From Duganella sp. OV510 (lineage in GTDB: Bacteria; Pseudomonadota; Gammaproteobacteria; Burkholderiales; Burkholderiaceae_D), in the NCBI RefSeq assembly GCF_900100205.1, contig NZ_FNEQ01000002.1, positions 556,046 through 620,045 of the forward strand: DNA of 64,000 bases, in the 5' to 3' direction. Under the pieces are notes generated by a model that was not told the origin of the DNA, made no database searches, and saw nothing but the letters and a program-made list of their open reading frames with translations. Below, one piece after another: positions 1 through 9,754 of this stretch. A program made the translations under genes and the position numbers. The stretch's first letter is position 1. Every line of letters starts with the position of its first letter.

Positions 1-376
1 GCGTGTGCTGGGCGTAGGCCTTGACGTTCTCGGCCACCTGCACCGCCAGTTCGCGGGTCGGCGTCAGGATCAGCGCGCGCACCGGGTGGCGCGCCGGCGA
101 GGTGCTGCTGCTGGCATGCGCCAGCAGCATCTGGATGATCGGCAGCGAGAAGCTGGCGGTCTTGCCGGTACCGGTCTGGGCCGCGCCCATGACGTCGCGG
201 CCTTGCAGCAGCACAGGAATGGCCTGGGCCTGGATCGGCGTCGGGTGCTCATAGCCCTGGTCGTTCAATGCGCGCAGGATGTCGGCCGACAGGCCAAAAT
301 CGGCGAAACGAACCTGGGCGGGAGCATCAACGGTCTGCTCGGGGACGGAGGGAGTGGTGATTTCGGTATCGGACAT
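1..376 (-). CDS. DEAD-box ATP-dependent RNA helicase, N-terminal part (runs off the left edge)
   Basis: Only the first 125 codons are inside the window; the rest lies to the left. Translation from the ATG at 374-376 gives an acidic N-terminal tail, then the Q-motif region ([14 protein letters not shown]), the Walker A motif AQTGTGKT and motif Ia (PTRELAVQV), in the order of DEAD-box helicases of the RhlE/DbpA type. These enzymes use ATP to unwind RNA duplexes in ribosome assembly and mRNA decay. The DEAD motif and C-terminal RecA domain are not visible, so the subfamily cannot be fixed. It is divergent from the GGDEF sensor gene, with about 145 bp between the likely starts. Confidence 0.9.
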   Translation of the reverse strand, partial: MSDTEITTPSVPEQTVDAPAQVRFADFGLSADILRALNDQGYEHPTPIQAQAIPVLLQGRDVMGAAQTGTGKTASFSLPIIQMLLAHASSSTSPARHPVRALILTPTRELAVQVAENVKAYAQHT

Positions 377-522
377 AATGTGGACGGATGGTGAAGCGCC
401 GTAAACTATACCCTAATTTCTGGCAACTGCGCTAAAAAACGGCAGTTTTATGCCGATTTTATTGCCTCAATGGCATGTATAATCTGCACTCTCCTCAGAA
501 ACCAGATGAATGTGCGTTCCAC

Positions 523-3500
523 ATGCTAGCCGACCTACCGGCCTTTTTGCGCCGCTTGCTTCTCCTTTGCCTGCTGCTGGCGCTGACCGCCGCCCAGGCC
601 GCCCCCGCCCCGTCGCTGCGCTTCAAGAAACTCGGCCCGCTGGGCGCCGACGATCCTTCGATGCTGTCGCTGCTGCAGGACCGCAAGGGCTTTGTGTGGG
701 TCGGCACCCATACCAACGGCTTGTACCGCTACAACGGCTACCAGGCGGTCAAGTACAGCCATAACCCGTCCGACCCGCACAGCCTGCCGCATGACCGTGT
801 GTCGTCCATCTACGAGGACCGCCAGGGCCGCATCTGGGCCGCCACGCAGAACGGCCTGGCGCGCTTCAATCCCGAGACCAACAACTTCACCACCTTCACC
901 ACCGACAAGGCGCCGAAGAACCACCGCATTGTCAAGAACATCATTTCCGACGGCAAGGACGGCTTGTGGATCGGCACCTGGGGCGGCCTGCAACACTTCG
1001 ACCCAAGCAAGGGCAAGTTCGACGCCATCTACGCCCACGATGAAAAAGATCCCGCCAGCCTGGCCAGCAACGACCTGAACGCGCTGGCGCTGGACAGCAA
1101 GGGCGGCGTCTGGATCGCCACCTGGCCGGGCGGGCTGGACTACCTGGCGCCGGGCGCCAGCCGCTTCATGCACTATGCGGTCGATCCATCGCCGAAGCCG
1201 GACGCGCGCATCAACATCGTCCGCGCGCTGCAATTCGACCAGCAGGGCGCGCTGTGGATCGGCACCGAGTCCGGCGTCATCCGCTGGGACGGCAAGCGCG
1301 ACTGGGACACGCGCGCGCCGATACGCTCGCCTGCCAGCCGCATCACCAACTTCGGCCTCGACAACAAGGGCGTGCTGTGGAGCACCACGCTGTCGGCCGG
1401 CCTGCTGCGCTGGAATGAAGCCAACAAGGAATTCGACCAGTTCGTGCACGCCGCCGACGATCCGTACAGCCTGCCGGGCGACAACCTGCGCGCGGTGATG
1501 CAGGACCGCAGTGGCATGCTGTGGATCGCCTCCTTCACCGACGGCATCGCGCTGGCCAACCTGAGCAGCGAAGGTTTCACGCGCCACGTGCCGTTCCGCA
1601 TCGACAACCGCGCGGCGCCGGCCAGCAATGCGCTGCTGAGCCTGGCACGCGCGCCGAACGGCAAGATCTGGCTGGGCGGCAATGTCGGCATGAGCTTGTA
1701 CGATCCGGCCAGCAGCAAAGTGCTGCGCAGCTACCATGCGGACGACCAGACACCGGGCAAGCTGTCGCACGCCATCGTCTACAGCATGTACCAGGACGAC
1801 GACGGCAAAGGCCCGTTGTGGCTGGGCACCTCGAACGGCCTGAACCGGCTGGACACACCGGACAGCGCGTTCCAGGCCATCCACTTCGGCAACACCGCCA
1901 GCGACTACATCAACGCCATCGCGCCGGGCGCCGGCGGCGTGCTGTGGCTGGCCACCGGCAACAGCCTGATACGCTACGACAGCAAGACCGACGCCCGCAA
2001 GATTTATTACAACGATCCGCAGGACCCCGGCTCGCGCAGCGTCAACGGCACCTCGGCAGTGCTGGAAGACCGCCAGGGCCGCGTGTGGGCTGGCTCGGAA
2101 TGGAATGGCGGCGGGCTCGACCTGCTGGACCCTTCCACCGGCAAGTTCCGCAACTTCCGCCACGCGCCCAGGGACACCAGCAGTCTCAGCGACGACAACA
2201 TCGCCAGCCTGCATGAGGATGCGCAAGGCCGCATCTGGGTCGGCACCAGCAAGGGGCTGGACCTGGTGGTGTTCCAGGCGGATGGCAAGATCGCCTTCAA
2301 GTCCTATGCAGCGGCGATGCGGGCGCCGAAGATCCTCGCCATCCAGCACGACCTGGACGGCAAGATCTGGTGCAGCACGATTGCCGGCCTGTACCGGCTG
2401 GACCCTGCCAGTGGCCAGGTTCACCACTTCTCCCCCTCCGACGGCCTGACCGAAGGTTTCACCGTCAATTCTTCGTCGCTGGGCGCGGACGGCACGCTGT
2501 ACTTCGGCGGCGTGCACGGCATGACGGCGGTGACGCCAGCGAAAGTGAAGACCAGTTCGGTGCCGCCGCAGGTGGCGATCACCGACATCACCGTGTTCAA
2601 CCATTCGCTGCAAAACGGCCAGCCGGCCGAGAACGTCAAGGCCGACGGCCCGGTGACGGCGCCGACCGCGCTGACCTTGTCGTCGCAGGCCTCGGTGTTC
2701 GCGCTGGAGTTCGCCGCGCTGCACTACACCGAACCATCCGGCAACCGCTACGCGTATCAGTTGCAGGGTTTCGACCGCGACTGGGTCGAGACCGACGCCA
2801 GCCGCCGCGTAGCCAGCTACACCAACCTGAATCCCGGCAACTACGTATTCCGCGTCAAGGCCGCCAACCACCTGGGCGTGTGGAACGAGGTGCCGGCCAC
2901 GCTCAACATCACCATCACGCCGCCGTTCTGGCAGAGCTGGTGGTTCCGCTCCGGCCTGGCGGCGCTGGTGGTTGGCTCGCTGGCGCTGGCCTACAAGATC
3001 CGCATCAACCGCCTGACGCGCCACCAGGCCGAGCTGGAACAGACGGTGGCGGCGCGTACGGTCGAGCTGGAAGAATCCAACCGCAAGCTGGCCGCCTTGA
3101 GCACCACCGACGGCTTAACGGGTGTCAGCAACCGGCGCGGCTTCGACGCCGCGCTGGACGCCGAATGGCGGCGCGCCGCCCGCAGCGGCCAGAAGCTGGC
3201 GCTGCTGATGCTGGACGTCGACTACTTCAAGCGCTACAACGACCACTACGGCCACCTGGCCGGCGACGCCGCGCTGCGCAGCGTGGCCGAGCTGATCACC
3301 GCGCACGGCCGCCGCACCAGCGACCTGGTGGCGCGCTATGGCGGCGAAGAGTTCGCCCTACTGGCCAGCGCCACCGACGGCATCGACGCGCTGGGTGTGG
3401 CACAAGGAATCTGTAGCGAGCTGGCGTGGCGGGCCTTGCCGCACGAACAGTCGCCGTTTGGTATCATGACGATCAGCATCGGCGTGGCAGTGATGGCGCC

Positions 3501-3603
3501 AAGCGACGACAGCTCGCCGCAGCAACTGGTGGAGCGCGCCGACCGCGCGCTGTACCAGGCCAAGGAACAAGGACGCAATATGGCGCTACTGGCGCCAGAA
3601 TGA
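523..3603 (+). CDS. Two-component-propeller / Y_Y_Y sensor with C-terminal GGDEF (diguanylate cyclase)
   Basis: About 1026 residues. A signal peptide (LLLLCLLLALTAAQA) is followed by a large beta-propeller of two-component-regulator repeats (recurring 'DRQGRIWxGT' blades, residues ~40-650). Then come a Y_Y_Y domain (~740-790), a membrane helix (~805-825), a coiled coil and a GGDEF domain with an intact RYGGEEF active site near residue 940. The periplasmic propeller should sense a ligand and control cytoplasmic c-di-GMP synthesis. An ATG at 475 is also in frame, but it overlaps a TATAAT-like -10 element (478-483) and lacks a signal-peptide start. I prefer ATG 523, which opens directly into the signal peptide. 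No EAL domain is present. The ligand is unknown. Confidence 0.88.
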   Translation: MLADLPAFLRRLLLLCLLLALTAAQAAPAPSLRFKKLGPLGADDPSMLSLLQDRKGFVWVGTHTNGLYRYNGYQAVKYSHNPSDPHSLPHDRVSSIYEDRQGRIWAATQNGLARFNPETNNFTTFTTDKAPKNHRIVKNIISDGKDGLWIGTWGGLQHFDPSKGKFDAIYAHDEKDPASLASNDLNALALDSKGGVWIATWPGGLDYLAPGASRFMHYAVDPSPKPDARINIVRALQFDQQGALWIGTESGVIRWDGKRDWDTRAPIRSPASRITNFGLDNKGVLWSTTLSAGLLRWNEANKEFDQFVHAADDPYSLPGDNLRAVMQDRSGMLWIASFTDGIALANLSSEGFTRHVPFRIDNRAAPASNALLSLARAPNGKIWLGGNVGMSLYDPASSKVLRSYHADDQTPGKLSHAIVYSMYQDDDGKGPLWLGTSNGLNRLDTPDSAFQAIHFGNTASDYINAIAPGAGGVLWLATGNSLIRYDSKTDARKIYYNDPQDPGSRSVNGTSAVLEDRQGRVWAGSEWNGGGLDLLDPSTGKFRNFRHAPRDTSSLSDDNIASLHEDAQGRIWVGTSKGLDLVVFQADGKIAFKSYAAAMRAPKILAIQHDLDGKIWCSTIAGLYRLDPASGQVHHFSPSDGLTEGFTVNSSSLGADGTLYFGGVHGMTAVTPAKVKTSSVPPQVAITDITVFNHSLQNGQPAENVKADGPVTAPTALTLSSQASVFALEFAALHYTEPSGNRYAYQLQGFDRDWVETDASRRVASYTNLNPGNYVFRVKAANHLGVWNEVPATLNITITPPFWQSWWFRSGLAALVVGSLALAYKIRINRLTRHQAELEQTVAARTVELEESNRKLAALSTTDGLTGVSNRRGFDAALDAEWRRAARSGQKLALLMLDVDYFKRYNDHYGHLAGDAALRSVAELITAHGRRTSDLVARYGGEEFALLASATDGIDALGVAQGICSELAWRALPHEQSPFGIMTISIGVAVMAPSDDSSPQQLVERADRALYQAKEQGRNMALLAPE

Positions 3604-3609
3604 AGAACA

Positions 3610-3813
3610 ATGGACGACCCGACACCGCAACCACCTGTCCCGCCCGAGCCGGGCGACTGCTGCCACAGCGGCTGCACCTACTGCGTGGAAGACCTGTACC
3701 AGGAAGAACTGGACCGCTACCGCGAAGCCCTCAAAGCCTGGGAGTCCCGCCAAACTCCGGGGTCAGTTCCGCCAAACGTACAGGAGCTCAGCCGTAATAA
3801 CCATAACGGTTGA
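3610..3813 (+). CDS. Small Oxidored-like (oxidoreductase-like N-terminal domain) protein
   Basis: 67 residues. PPEPGDCCHSGCTYCVEDLYQEEL matches the short Cys-rich Oxidored-like domain: a proline-rich start, a CC-x3-C-x2-C cluster, then an acidic amphipathic helix (ELDRYREALKAW). The cysteines could bind metal, but no biochemical role is established for the bacterial proteins. It starts 6 bp after the GGDEF sensor stop and is probably co-transcribed. Its last ~17 codons (from Thr-Pro-Gly-Ser-Val) read into the left arm and loop of the palindrome at 3757-3842, so the C-terminal tail is repeat-derived and probably not functional. Confidence 0.7.
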   Translation: MDDPTPQPPVPPEPGDCCHSGCTYCVEDLYQEELDRYREALKAWESRQTPGSVPPNVQELSRNNHNG

Positions 3814-3844
3814 GTTCGTGTACGTTTGGCAGAACTGACCCCCA
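3757..3844. repeat. Long intergenic palindrome, copy 1 (bidirectional terminator-like repeat)
   Basis: A 24-nt arm at 3759-3782 (begins GGGGTCAGTTC) pairs with 3819-3842 (ends GAACTGACCCC) with one mismatch, leaving a 36-nt loop. The same arm sequence recurs at 44656-44711. It sits between the converging Oxidored-like and chemotaxis-receptor genes and overlaps the end of the former. Confidence 0.85.
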
Positions 3845-3853
3845 GGGTTTAGA

Positions 3854-5548
3854 TTAGAAGGCTTCCCATTCGTCGCCGCCAACCGTTTCCTTGACAGGTT
3901 TCTTGATTGCGACGCGGGCGGGTGGGGCTTTGGCGGTGGCGACTACTGCGGCTGGTACCGTTGGCTTGCGCGGGGGCGGCGCAGGACGTGCCGGCGCACT
4001 TGCCAGCAGCTTGAAGACGCTTACCACTTCGCTCAGCCGCGCCGCCTGCTCCTGCATCGATTCGGCCGCTGCGGCGGCTTCTTCCACCAGCGCGGCGTTC
4101 TGCTGCGTTACCTGGTCCATCTGCACAATGGCGGTGTTGACTTGTTCGATGCCGGAACTCTGCTCCGCGCTGGCCGACGTGATCTCGCTCATGATGTCGG
4201 TCACCCGCGTGATGCTGGTGACGATTTCGTTCATCGTCTCGCCGGCCTGGTTGACCAGCGCCGAACCAGTCTCCACCTTTTCCACCGAATCGCTGATCAG
4301 CAGCTTGATGTCCTTGGCCGCCGCCGCCGATCGGTGCGCCAGGTTGCGCACTTCGCCTGCCACCACGGCGAAGCCACGCCCCTGCTCGCCGGCGCGCGCT
4401 GCTTCCACCGCCGCGTTCAGCGCGAGAATATTGGTCTGGAAGGCGATGCCGTCAATTACCGAAATAATGTCGACGATCTTGCGCGATGATTCGTTGATCG
4501 ACGCCATCGTGCCCACCACCTGCCCCACCACGTCGCCACCCTTCAGCGCGATGCCGGAAGCCGATTGCGCCAGCTGATTCGCCTGGCGCGCGTTGTCGGC
4601 GTTCTGCTTGACGGTCGAGGTCAGCTCTTCCATCGACGATGCCGTCTCTTCCAGCGAACTGGCCTGCTCTTCGGTACGCGACGACAGGTCCTGGTTGCCG
4701 CTGGCGATCTCCGACGAGGCGGTGGCAATCGTATCCGTGCCATGCCGCACCTGGCTGACCAGGTTTTGCAGGTTGCCGGTCATGTCTTTCAGCGCTTGCA
4801 TCAGCTGCCCGGTTTCGCACGCGCTCTTGACGTTGATCGAGCGCGTCAGGTCGCCATCGGCGACATCGCGCGCCAGCGATACCGCTTCCTGCAACGGCGA
4901 GGCGACGATGCGCGCCACCCACAGCGCCAGCACCATGCCGATGCCGATGTTCACCACCAGCAGGGCAATCGAAGTCATGCGCGCACTGGTGTAGATGGCC
5001 GACGCCAGCTCGCTGGCCTCGTCGCCGCCATCGACGTTCAGCTTGACCAGCTTGTTGACATTCTCGGTAATCACCGTCAGCGCCTGCGCCGAGGTGGAGG
5101 CGGATAATTTACGCCCGTCAGCCTTGTTGCCGCTGCGCGACATGGCAATCATCTTGTCGTGATCGATCATGAAAGCCGCCAGCCCCTTGTCGAACTCGGC
5201 GGCAATGGCTTTCTCTTCCGGGCTGGAAATCAGTTTTTCGTAGACATCACGGTGTTGCTTGAGCGTGGCCAGCACCGTGTCCATGCGCTTTTCATAGTCG
5301 GCCATGGCGGCCGGCTCGTCATTGAGCAAATGCGCCAGCTCCCAGCGGCGCAGCTCGCCCACATCGGTGCGCAGGTCCATCACCGCGCGCACACTGGGCA
5401 TCCAGTTGTCCGCCAGGTCGGTCGAGGCCTGGTTGACGCGATCCATCGATATCATGTTGCTGACGCCCAGTATCAGGGTCAACAGCAGGACGGCTCCAAA
5501 CGAAACGATCAGCTTAGTGGCTATTTTCAGATCGTAAAACCATTTCAT
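3854..5548 (-). CDS. Methyl-accepting chemotaxis protein
   Basis: 564 residues with the standard transmembrane receptor layout: short cytoplasmic N-terminus, TM1 (~11-33), four-helix-bundle periplasmic sensor (~34-188), TM2 (~190-212), HAMP, and a long coiled-coil signalling domain with the conserved hairpin tip ([20 protein letters not shown]). The C-terminus ends EWEAF, a match to the xWxxF tether that recruits CheR/CheB. Start chosen at ATG 5548 because GAGGAGA lies just upstream; a longer in-frame start at 5638 adds an unlikely leader. The ligand cannot be predicted. It is not in a chemotaxis operon. Confidence 0.93.
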   Translation of the reverse strand: MKWFYDLKIATKLIVSFGAVLLLTLILGVSNMISMDRVNQASTDLADNWMPSVRAVMDLRTDVGELRRWELAHLLNDEPAAMADYEKRMDTVLATLKQHRDVYEKLISSPEEKAIAAEFDKGLAAFMIDHDKMIAMSRSGNKADGRKLSASTSAQALTVITENVNKLVKLNVDGGDEASELASAIYTSARMTSIALLVVNIGIGMVLALWVARIVASPLQEAVSLARDVADGDLTRSINVKSACETGQLMQALKDMTGNLQNLVSQVRHGTDTIATASSEIASGNQDLSSRTEEQASSLEETASSMEELTSTVKQNADNARQANQLAQSASGIALKGGDVVGQVVGTMASINESSRKIVDIISVIDGIAFQTNILALNAAVEAARAGEQGRGFAVVAGEVRNLAHRSAAAAKDIKLLISDSVEKVETGSALVNQAGETMNEIVTSITRVTDIMSEITSASAEQSSGIEQVNTAIVQMDQVTQQNAALVEEAAAAAESMQEQAARLSEVVSVFKLLASAPARPAPPPRKPTVPAAVVATAKAPPARVAIKKPVKETVGGDEWEAF

Positions 5549-5663
5549 GGCGCATCTCCTCATCGCTGCGGGCTGGCTATCCAGTATGCAACTATGTGGA
5601 GCGCCATGCCAGCGCCACGCCATGCCTGTATTTTTCAAGCAACAGCGTGACGCCAGGGACGGC

Positions 5664-7904
5664 TTACAGCTTGCCGTTCAGGGTGACGAAGAACTGGCGT
5701 GGGGCGCCGTTCAGCAAGGTTTGCGCCGTGCCTTTCGGATCGCTGGCCTGGAAGCCGTTGGTGCCGATGGTGCTGATGTACTGTTTGTCCAGCAGGTTGG
5801 TAACGTTGACTTGCAGCGACAATTCTTTCGCCCAGCCCAGGGACTTCAGCTTGTAGCCGGCCGACAGGTTAGCTACCCAGTAGGCGTCCACCGCGTTGTC
5901 GTTCAGGTAGGTGTAGTAGCGCTTGGCGGTGTACTTGCCGCCGACGCGCGCGAAGAACGGGCCGCCGTCATACGATACTTCGGTGTTGAACAGCTGCTTC
6001 GGCGAGTTCACTACCGTCTTGCCGCTGACCGCCACCAGCGTGGTGCCGTCCGTGTAGTTCGACTTGTACTTGGAGTCGTTGTAGGTGTAGGAGTTGAACC
6101 AGCTGAATTCGCGGTTGAACTTCCACACGGCGATCGCTTCCGCACCCTTGGTATCGACCTTGCCGACGTTGACGAAGGTCGATGGGCAGCCAACGATGCC
6201 GGCGCAGGTGGCGACGCTCAGTTGACGGTCATCGAAGCGCGCGTTGTACACCGCCAGCGACCCCTGGAAACTGGCGCGCTTGAAGCGGTAGCCGAGGTCG
6301 ACATTGGTCGAGGTTTCCGGTTTCAGGCTGGCGATGCCGGCGTTGTAGGCCTGTTGCGTCTGCGAGAACGGACCGCCGACGCCTGGCTGGTGGGCGCGCA
6401 TGTTTTTCGACGCCGAACCGAACACTTCGTCGTCCTGGCTGATGGCGTAATTGAAGCCGGCCTGCGGCAGGAATTTCTTCTCGGCGCTCAACTGGCCGGC
6501 GGCGCGCGTGCCGACCAGGTTGCGGGCGGCGATGTCGACGTCCAGCGACTTGAAGCCGGCGTTGATTTTCAGCTTGCCGTCCATCAGCGCCAGCGTGTCC
6601 TGCAGGTAGTACTGCGAGGTGGTGGTGATGAAGTTCTGCTTCCAGTCCACCTGGAACGGATTGCGCAGGTAGTACATGGTGTCGCCGGGGCCGGTGGCGC
6701 CGTAGTAGGCGCGGGTGCCGGTGTGATTGCTGCGCTCGCCCCACAGGCCGGCGTTGATGGTGTGGCTGCCGATTTCCCACGTCAAATCGCTGGTGACGCC
6801 GTCGCGGCCGATCGTGTACTCGGTGGTGCGGATCGAGATCGGGTTGGCGGCGTTGGTCGGCACGTAAGGCGTGTACCAATGGCCCTGGCCTTCGTTGTCG
6901 TGGTGGTAGATGGTGGTTTTCAGGCCGACGCCGCTGGCCAGGTTCAGGTCCAGCGTCAGGCCGCTGAGCGTATCCTTGCGCAGGCCGCCAGCCGAGTAGT
7001 AGGCGTCGTCCAGGCTGGTGACGCCGCCGCTGTAGACGCCCTTGGCAGCGTTGATGGCGCGCTGCCAGTCAGGCTGGTAGTTGTCCCAGTTGTAGCCGAG
7101 GCGGCCGATCATTTCTTTCGACAAATCCTGGTAGTCGATTTCCTTGCGGTCCGAATAGTTCAGGAAGCCGGTCAGGCTGTTGTTTTCGCCGAAGTTGTAG
7201 ACGAAGCGCGAGTTCCACTGATCCTGGTCCTGGCCGCCGTCGCCTTTCCACTTGTCGGTGCGCTGACGGGTGCCGCTGATGAAGGCCTTGACGGCGCCGT
7301 TGATCAGGCCGGTATCGACGCGGACAAAGGTGCGCGCGGTCGAATCGCTGCCGAAGGTTTGTGCGAAGGTCAGGCCGCGCTCATCGGTTGGTGCCAGCGT
7401 GAAGAATTGCACGGTGCCGCCCAGGTTGCTCGACGACGCAGTGCCCAGCGAACCGGCGCCCTGCGACAGCGCGACGCTGCCGATGTTTTCCGACGAGATG
7501 GCGCGGCTGATGTGCAGGCCGTTGTTGTTGGCGTAGCTCATGTCGCCCAGCGGCACGCCGTCCAGCGTGTAGCCCAGCTGGCTCTGGTTGAAGCCACGCA
7601 CGCTGAAGCTGGTCGACCATTCGTAGGCGCCGAACGGGTCGGCCGACTGGAAGTTCACGCCAGGCAGTTTCTCCAGCACTTTCAGCGGGCTGGTGCCCGG
7701 CAGCGCTTCGGCCAGGTCGGCCTTGTTGATGTTTTGCACCTGGCGCGACTGGCCGCGGCCGGTGATTTCCACCGTCTGCACCGGACCGGCCATGGCGGCA
7801 ACGGTGGCATCTTCGGCTGCGTCGGTTTCGGCGGCGTAGGCTTGGCAAGCCAGGGCTTGCAGCACCAGCAAGCACAAAGGTTTCAGAGGGAAGCGCTGTG
7901 GCAT
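5664..7904 (-). CDS. TonB-dependent outer-membrane receptor
   Basis: 746 residues: signal peptide ending near AYA, a plug domain from about residue 45 ([37 protein letters not shown]), then an aromatic-rich 22-strand barrel region. These proteins import a ligand across the outer membrane using TonB/ExbBD energy. Periplasmic or inner-membrane transport partners are absent here, so the substrate (siderophore, sugar, vitamin) cannot be inferred. No clear Fur box is seen upstream. It is divergent from the Nramp gene across ~180 bp. Confidence 0.9.
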   Translation of the reverse strand: MPQRFPLKPLCLLVLQALACQAYAAETDAAEDATVAAMAGPVQTVEITGRGQSRQVQNINKADLAEALPGTSPLKVLEKLPGVNFQSADPFGAYEWSTSFSVRGFNQSQLGYTLDGVPLGDMSYANNNGLHISRAISSENIGSVALSQGAGSLGTASSSNLGGTVQFFTLAPTDERGLTFAQTFGSDSTARTFVRVDTGLINGAVKAFISGTRQRTDKWKGDGGQDQDQWNSRFVYNFGENNSLTGFLNYSDRKEIDYQDLSKEMIGRLGYNWDNYQPDWQRAINAAKGVYSGGVTSLDDAYYSAGGLRKDTLSGLTLDLNLASGVGLKTTIYHHDNEGQGHWYTPYVPTNAANPISIRTTEYTIGRDGVTSDLTWEIGSHTINAGLWGERSNHTGTRAYYGATGPGDTMYYLRNPFQVDWKQNFITTTSQYYLQDTLALMDGKLKINAGFKSLDVDIAARNLVGTRAAGQLSAEKKFLPQAGFNYAISQDDEVFGSASKNMRAHQPGVGGPFSQTQQAYNAGIASLKPETSTNVDLGYRFKRASFQGSLAVYNARFDDRQLSVATCAGIVGCPSTFVNVGKVDTKGAEAIAVWKFNREFSWFNSYTYNDSKYKSNYTDGTTLVAVSGKTVVNSPKQLFNTEVSYDGGPFFARVGGKYTAKRYYTYLNDNAVDAYWVANLSAGYKLKSLGWAKELSLQVNVTNLLDKQYISTIGTNGFQASDPKGTAQTLLNGAPRQFFVTLNGKL

Positions 7905-8020
7905 GGTCGGTATACTTTCTTGCTAGGTTGGTGGAAATTTAACTTGCAGAATTGTAGAAATCCCATGTGACCAAGCGATGACTCGCGCATGACATCTTTG
8001 TGACACAGCAACACTTTTGA

Positions 8021-8034
8021 GTACGCGTGCGTAC
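8021..8034. promoter_or_regulatory. Inverted repeat upstream of the Nramp-family gene (candidate operator)
   Basis: GTACGC-GT-GCGTAC, a perfect 6-bp inverted repeat 47 bp before the Nramp start, inside the divergent region with the TonB receptor. Position and symmetry suggest a regulator site; which regulator is unknown. Confidence 0.35.
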
Positions 8035-8081
8035 AGTGCCACCTCTGCTGCCGCACTAGCATGGCTAGCAAGGAGGCAAAC

Positions 8082-9395
8082 ATGGACACAGACTTGCGCC
8101 CTCGCGCGGACGCCGAAACAGCAACGCAGACAAAGCCGGCAAGCGCCAGCAAAGGCTGGCTCAGCAAGCTCGGCCCAGGCCTGATTACCGGCGCCGCCGA
8201 CGATGATCCAAGCGGCATCGCCACTTACACGCAAGCTGGTGCCCAGTTCGGCTACGGCACGCTATGGACGCTGGCGCTGGCCTATCCGCTGATGATCGGC
8301 ATCCAGGCCATCAGCGCCCACATCGGGCGCGTCAGCGGCCACGGGCTGGCGACCAATATCCGCCGCCACTTCCCGGCCTGGCTGCTATACACCATCGTCG
8401 GCCTGCTACTGCTGGCCAACACCATCAACATCGCTGCCGACATCGCTGCCATGGGGCAGGCCGCCAGCCTGGTGCTGGGCGGCGGTGCGCACTGGTACGC
8501 GGCGGCAGCTGGCGTGCTGTCGGCGGTGCTGCAAGTAATGCTGCCCTATCGCAGCTATGTGCGCGTGCTGAAATGGCTGACGCTGGCGCTGCTGGCGTAT
8601 GTGGCCACCGCGCTGTCGCTGAAGCTGCCGTGGCTGCAGGTGCTGCATGCGGCGGTGCTGCCGTCGCTATCATGGGACAAGGATTACATCACCACCGTGG
8701 TGGCCATCTTTGGCACCACCATCAGTCCGTATCTATTCTTCTGGCAGGCTTCGCAGGAGGTGGAAGACTTGCGCGCCGACGACAGTGCGCAAGCGCTGAA
8801 GCGGGCGCCGCAACAGGCGCCGGCGCAGTTCCGCCGCATCAAGATCGACACCGTGATCGGCATGGGCTTCTCCAACCTGGTTGCCATGTTCATCGTCATG
8901 ACGGCGGCAGCCACGCTGGGCGCGCATGGCGTGACGCAGATTACGTCGTCGGCGCAGGCGGCCGAGGCGCTGCGCCCGATCGCCGGCGACTTCGCGTTCG
9001 CATTGTTCAGCATCGGCATCATCGGCACCGGGCTGCTGGCGGTGCCGGTGCTGGCCGGCTCGGCCGCCTACGCCATCGCTGGCGCGATGCGCTGGAAGAA
9101 CAGCCTGGAGCTGCAACTGTCCGGCGCCCGCAAGTTCTACGCCATCATCATCGGCGCCACGCTGGTGGGCACGGCGCTGTGCTTCACCTCGATCGACCCG
9201 ATGCGCGCGCTGTACTGGAGCGCGGTGGTCAATGGCGTGATCGCCGTGCCGGTGATGGCGGTGGTGATGCTGCTGGCGACACGTCCCGCCGTCATGGGCA
9301 CGCTGGTCATCTCGCGCCGCCTGCGCGTGCTGGGCTGGCTGTGCACCGCCGTCATGACGCTGGCGGCGCTGGCGATGTTTGCCACGCTGGAGTAG
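8082..9395 (+). CDS. Nramp-family divalent metal transporter (divergent metal-site variant)
   Basis: 437 residues with about 11 membrane helices, an inner-membrane proton-coupled metal-ion importer by family. Start at ATG 8082 is set by AAGGAGG at 8070-8076. In classical Mn/Fe Nramps TM1 carries DPGN and TM6 carries a Met-Pro-His motif. Here TM1 reads DDPSGIATY and TM6 reads GTTISPYLFFWQAS, so the Asn of TM1 and the soft-metal Met of TM6 are both changed. That places it in an Nramp-related group whose ion may differ (Mg or another hard cation is possible). Calling it MntH would be unsafe. Confidence 0.85.
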   Translation: MDTDLRPRADAETATQTKPASASKGWLSKLGPGLITGAADDDPSGIATYTQAGAQFGYGTLWTLALAYPLMIGIQAISAHIGRVSGHGLATNIRRHFPAWLLYTIVGLLLLANTINIAADIAAMGQAASLVLGGGAHWYAAAAGVLSAVLQVMLPYRSYVRVLKWLTLALLAYVATALSLKLPWLQVLHAAVLPSLSWDKDYITTVVAIFGTTISPYLFFWQASQEVEDLRADDSAQALKRAPQQAPAQFRRIKIDTVIGMGFSNLVAMFIVMTAAATLGAHGVTQITSSAQAAEALRPIAGDFAFALFSIGIIGTGLLAVPVLAGSAAYAIAGAMRWKNSLELQLSGARKFYAIIIGATLVGTALCFTSIDPMRALYWSAVVNGVIAVPVMAVVMLLATRPAVMGTLVISRRLRVLGWLCTAVMTLAALAMFATLE

Positions 9396-9427
9396 CTGGA
9401 GTAAGCTGAGGTTTTCCGGGAGGTGCG

Positions 9428-9754
9428 ATGTCTCGACTGCTTGCGCTGCTGCTCGTTGCCACCATGGCCCTGCCCGCCTTCGCAGTCGAGCGGCTATTCC
9501 CGCCCAACATTCTGCGCGGAAAATTCACGCCCGGCTATTTCCCCGACATCACGCTGGACGGCAAGCAGCGCCAGTTGTCGCCAGCGGCGCGTATTTTCAA
9601 CGAGGACAACCGCATCGACATGCCAGCCACGCTGCGTGGCAAGGACATCGTGGTCAATTACACGGTGGACGGCATGGGCTATATCGATCGCATCTGGATA
9701 CTCACCGCCGAGGAAGCGGCGCAGAAAGTGCCATCGGCGGCTGCCGTCAAATAG
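9428..9754 (+). CDS. Small exported protein of unknown function
   Basis: 108 residues with a clear signal peptide (LLALLLVATMALPAFA, cleavage before VER). Ribosome site GGGAGG lies upstream of ATG 9428. The mature part (~90 residues) is hydrophilic with no motif I recognise. It starts 32 bp after the Nramp gene and may be co-transcribed. Its stop overlaps the convergent GGDEF/EAL gene by 8 bp. Confidence 0.75.
   Translation: MSRLLALLLVATMALPAFAVERLFPPNILRGKFTPGYFPDITLDGKQRQLSPAARIFNEDNRIDMPATLRGKDIVVNYTVDGMGYIDRIWILTAEEAAQKVPSAAAVK

Noticed and set aside
475..522. ATG 475 as start of the propeller-GGDEF gene
   Set aside because: It overlaps a TATAAT element, lacks a ribosome site and would put 16 polar residues before the signal peptide.
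535..3024. Long 829-codon open frame on the minus strand
   Set aside because: Antisense shadow of the propeller-GGDEF gene. Arg/Gln/Val-rich translation without domains, and the plus frame is full of family motifs.
5547..7970. 807-codon open frame on the plus strand
   Set aside because: Antisense of the TonB receptor. The translation is low-complexity GC-driven sequence.
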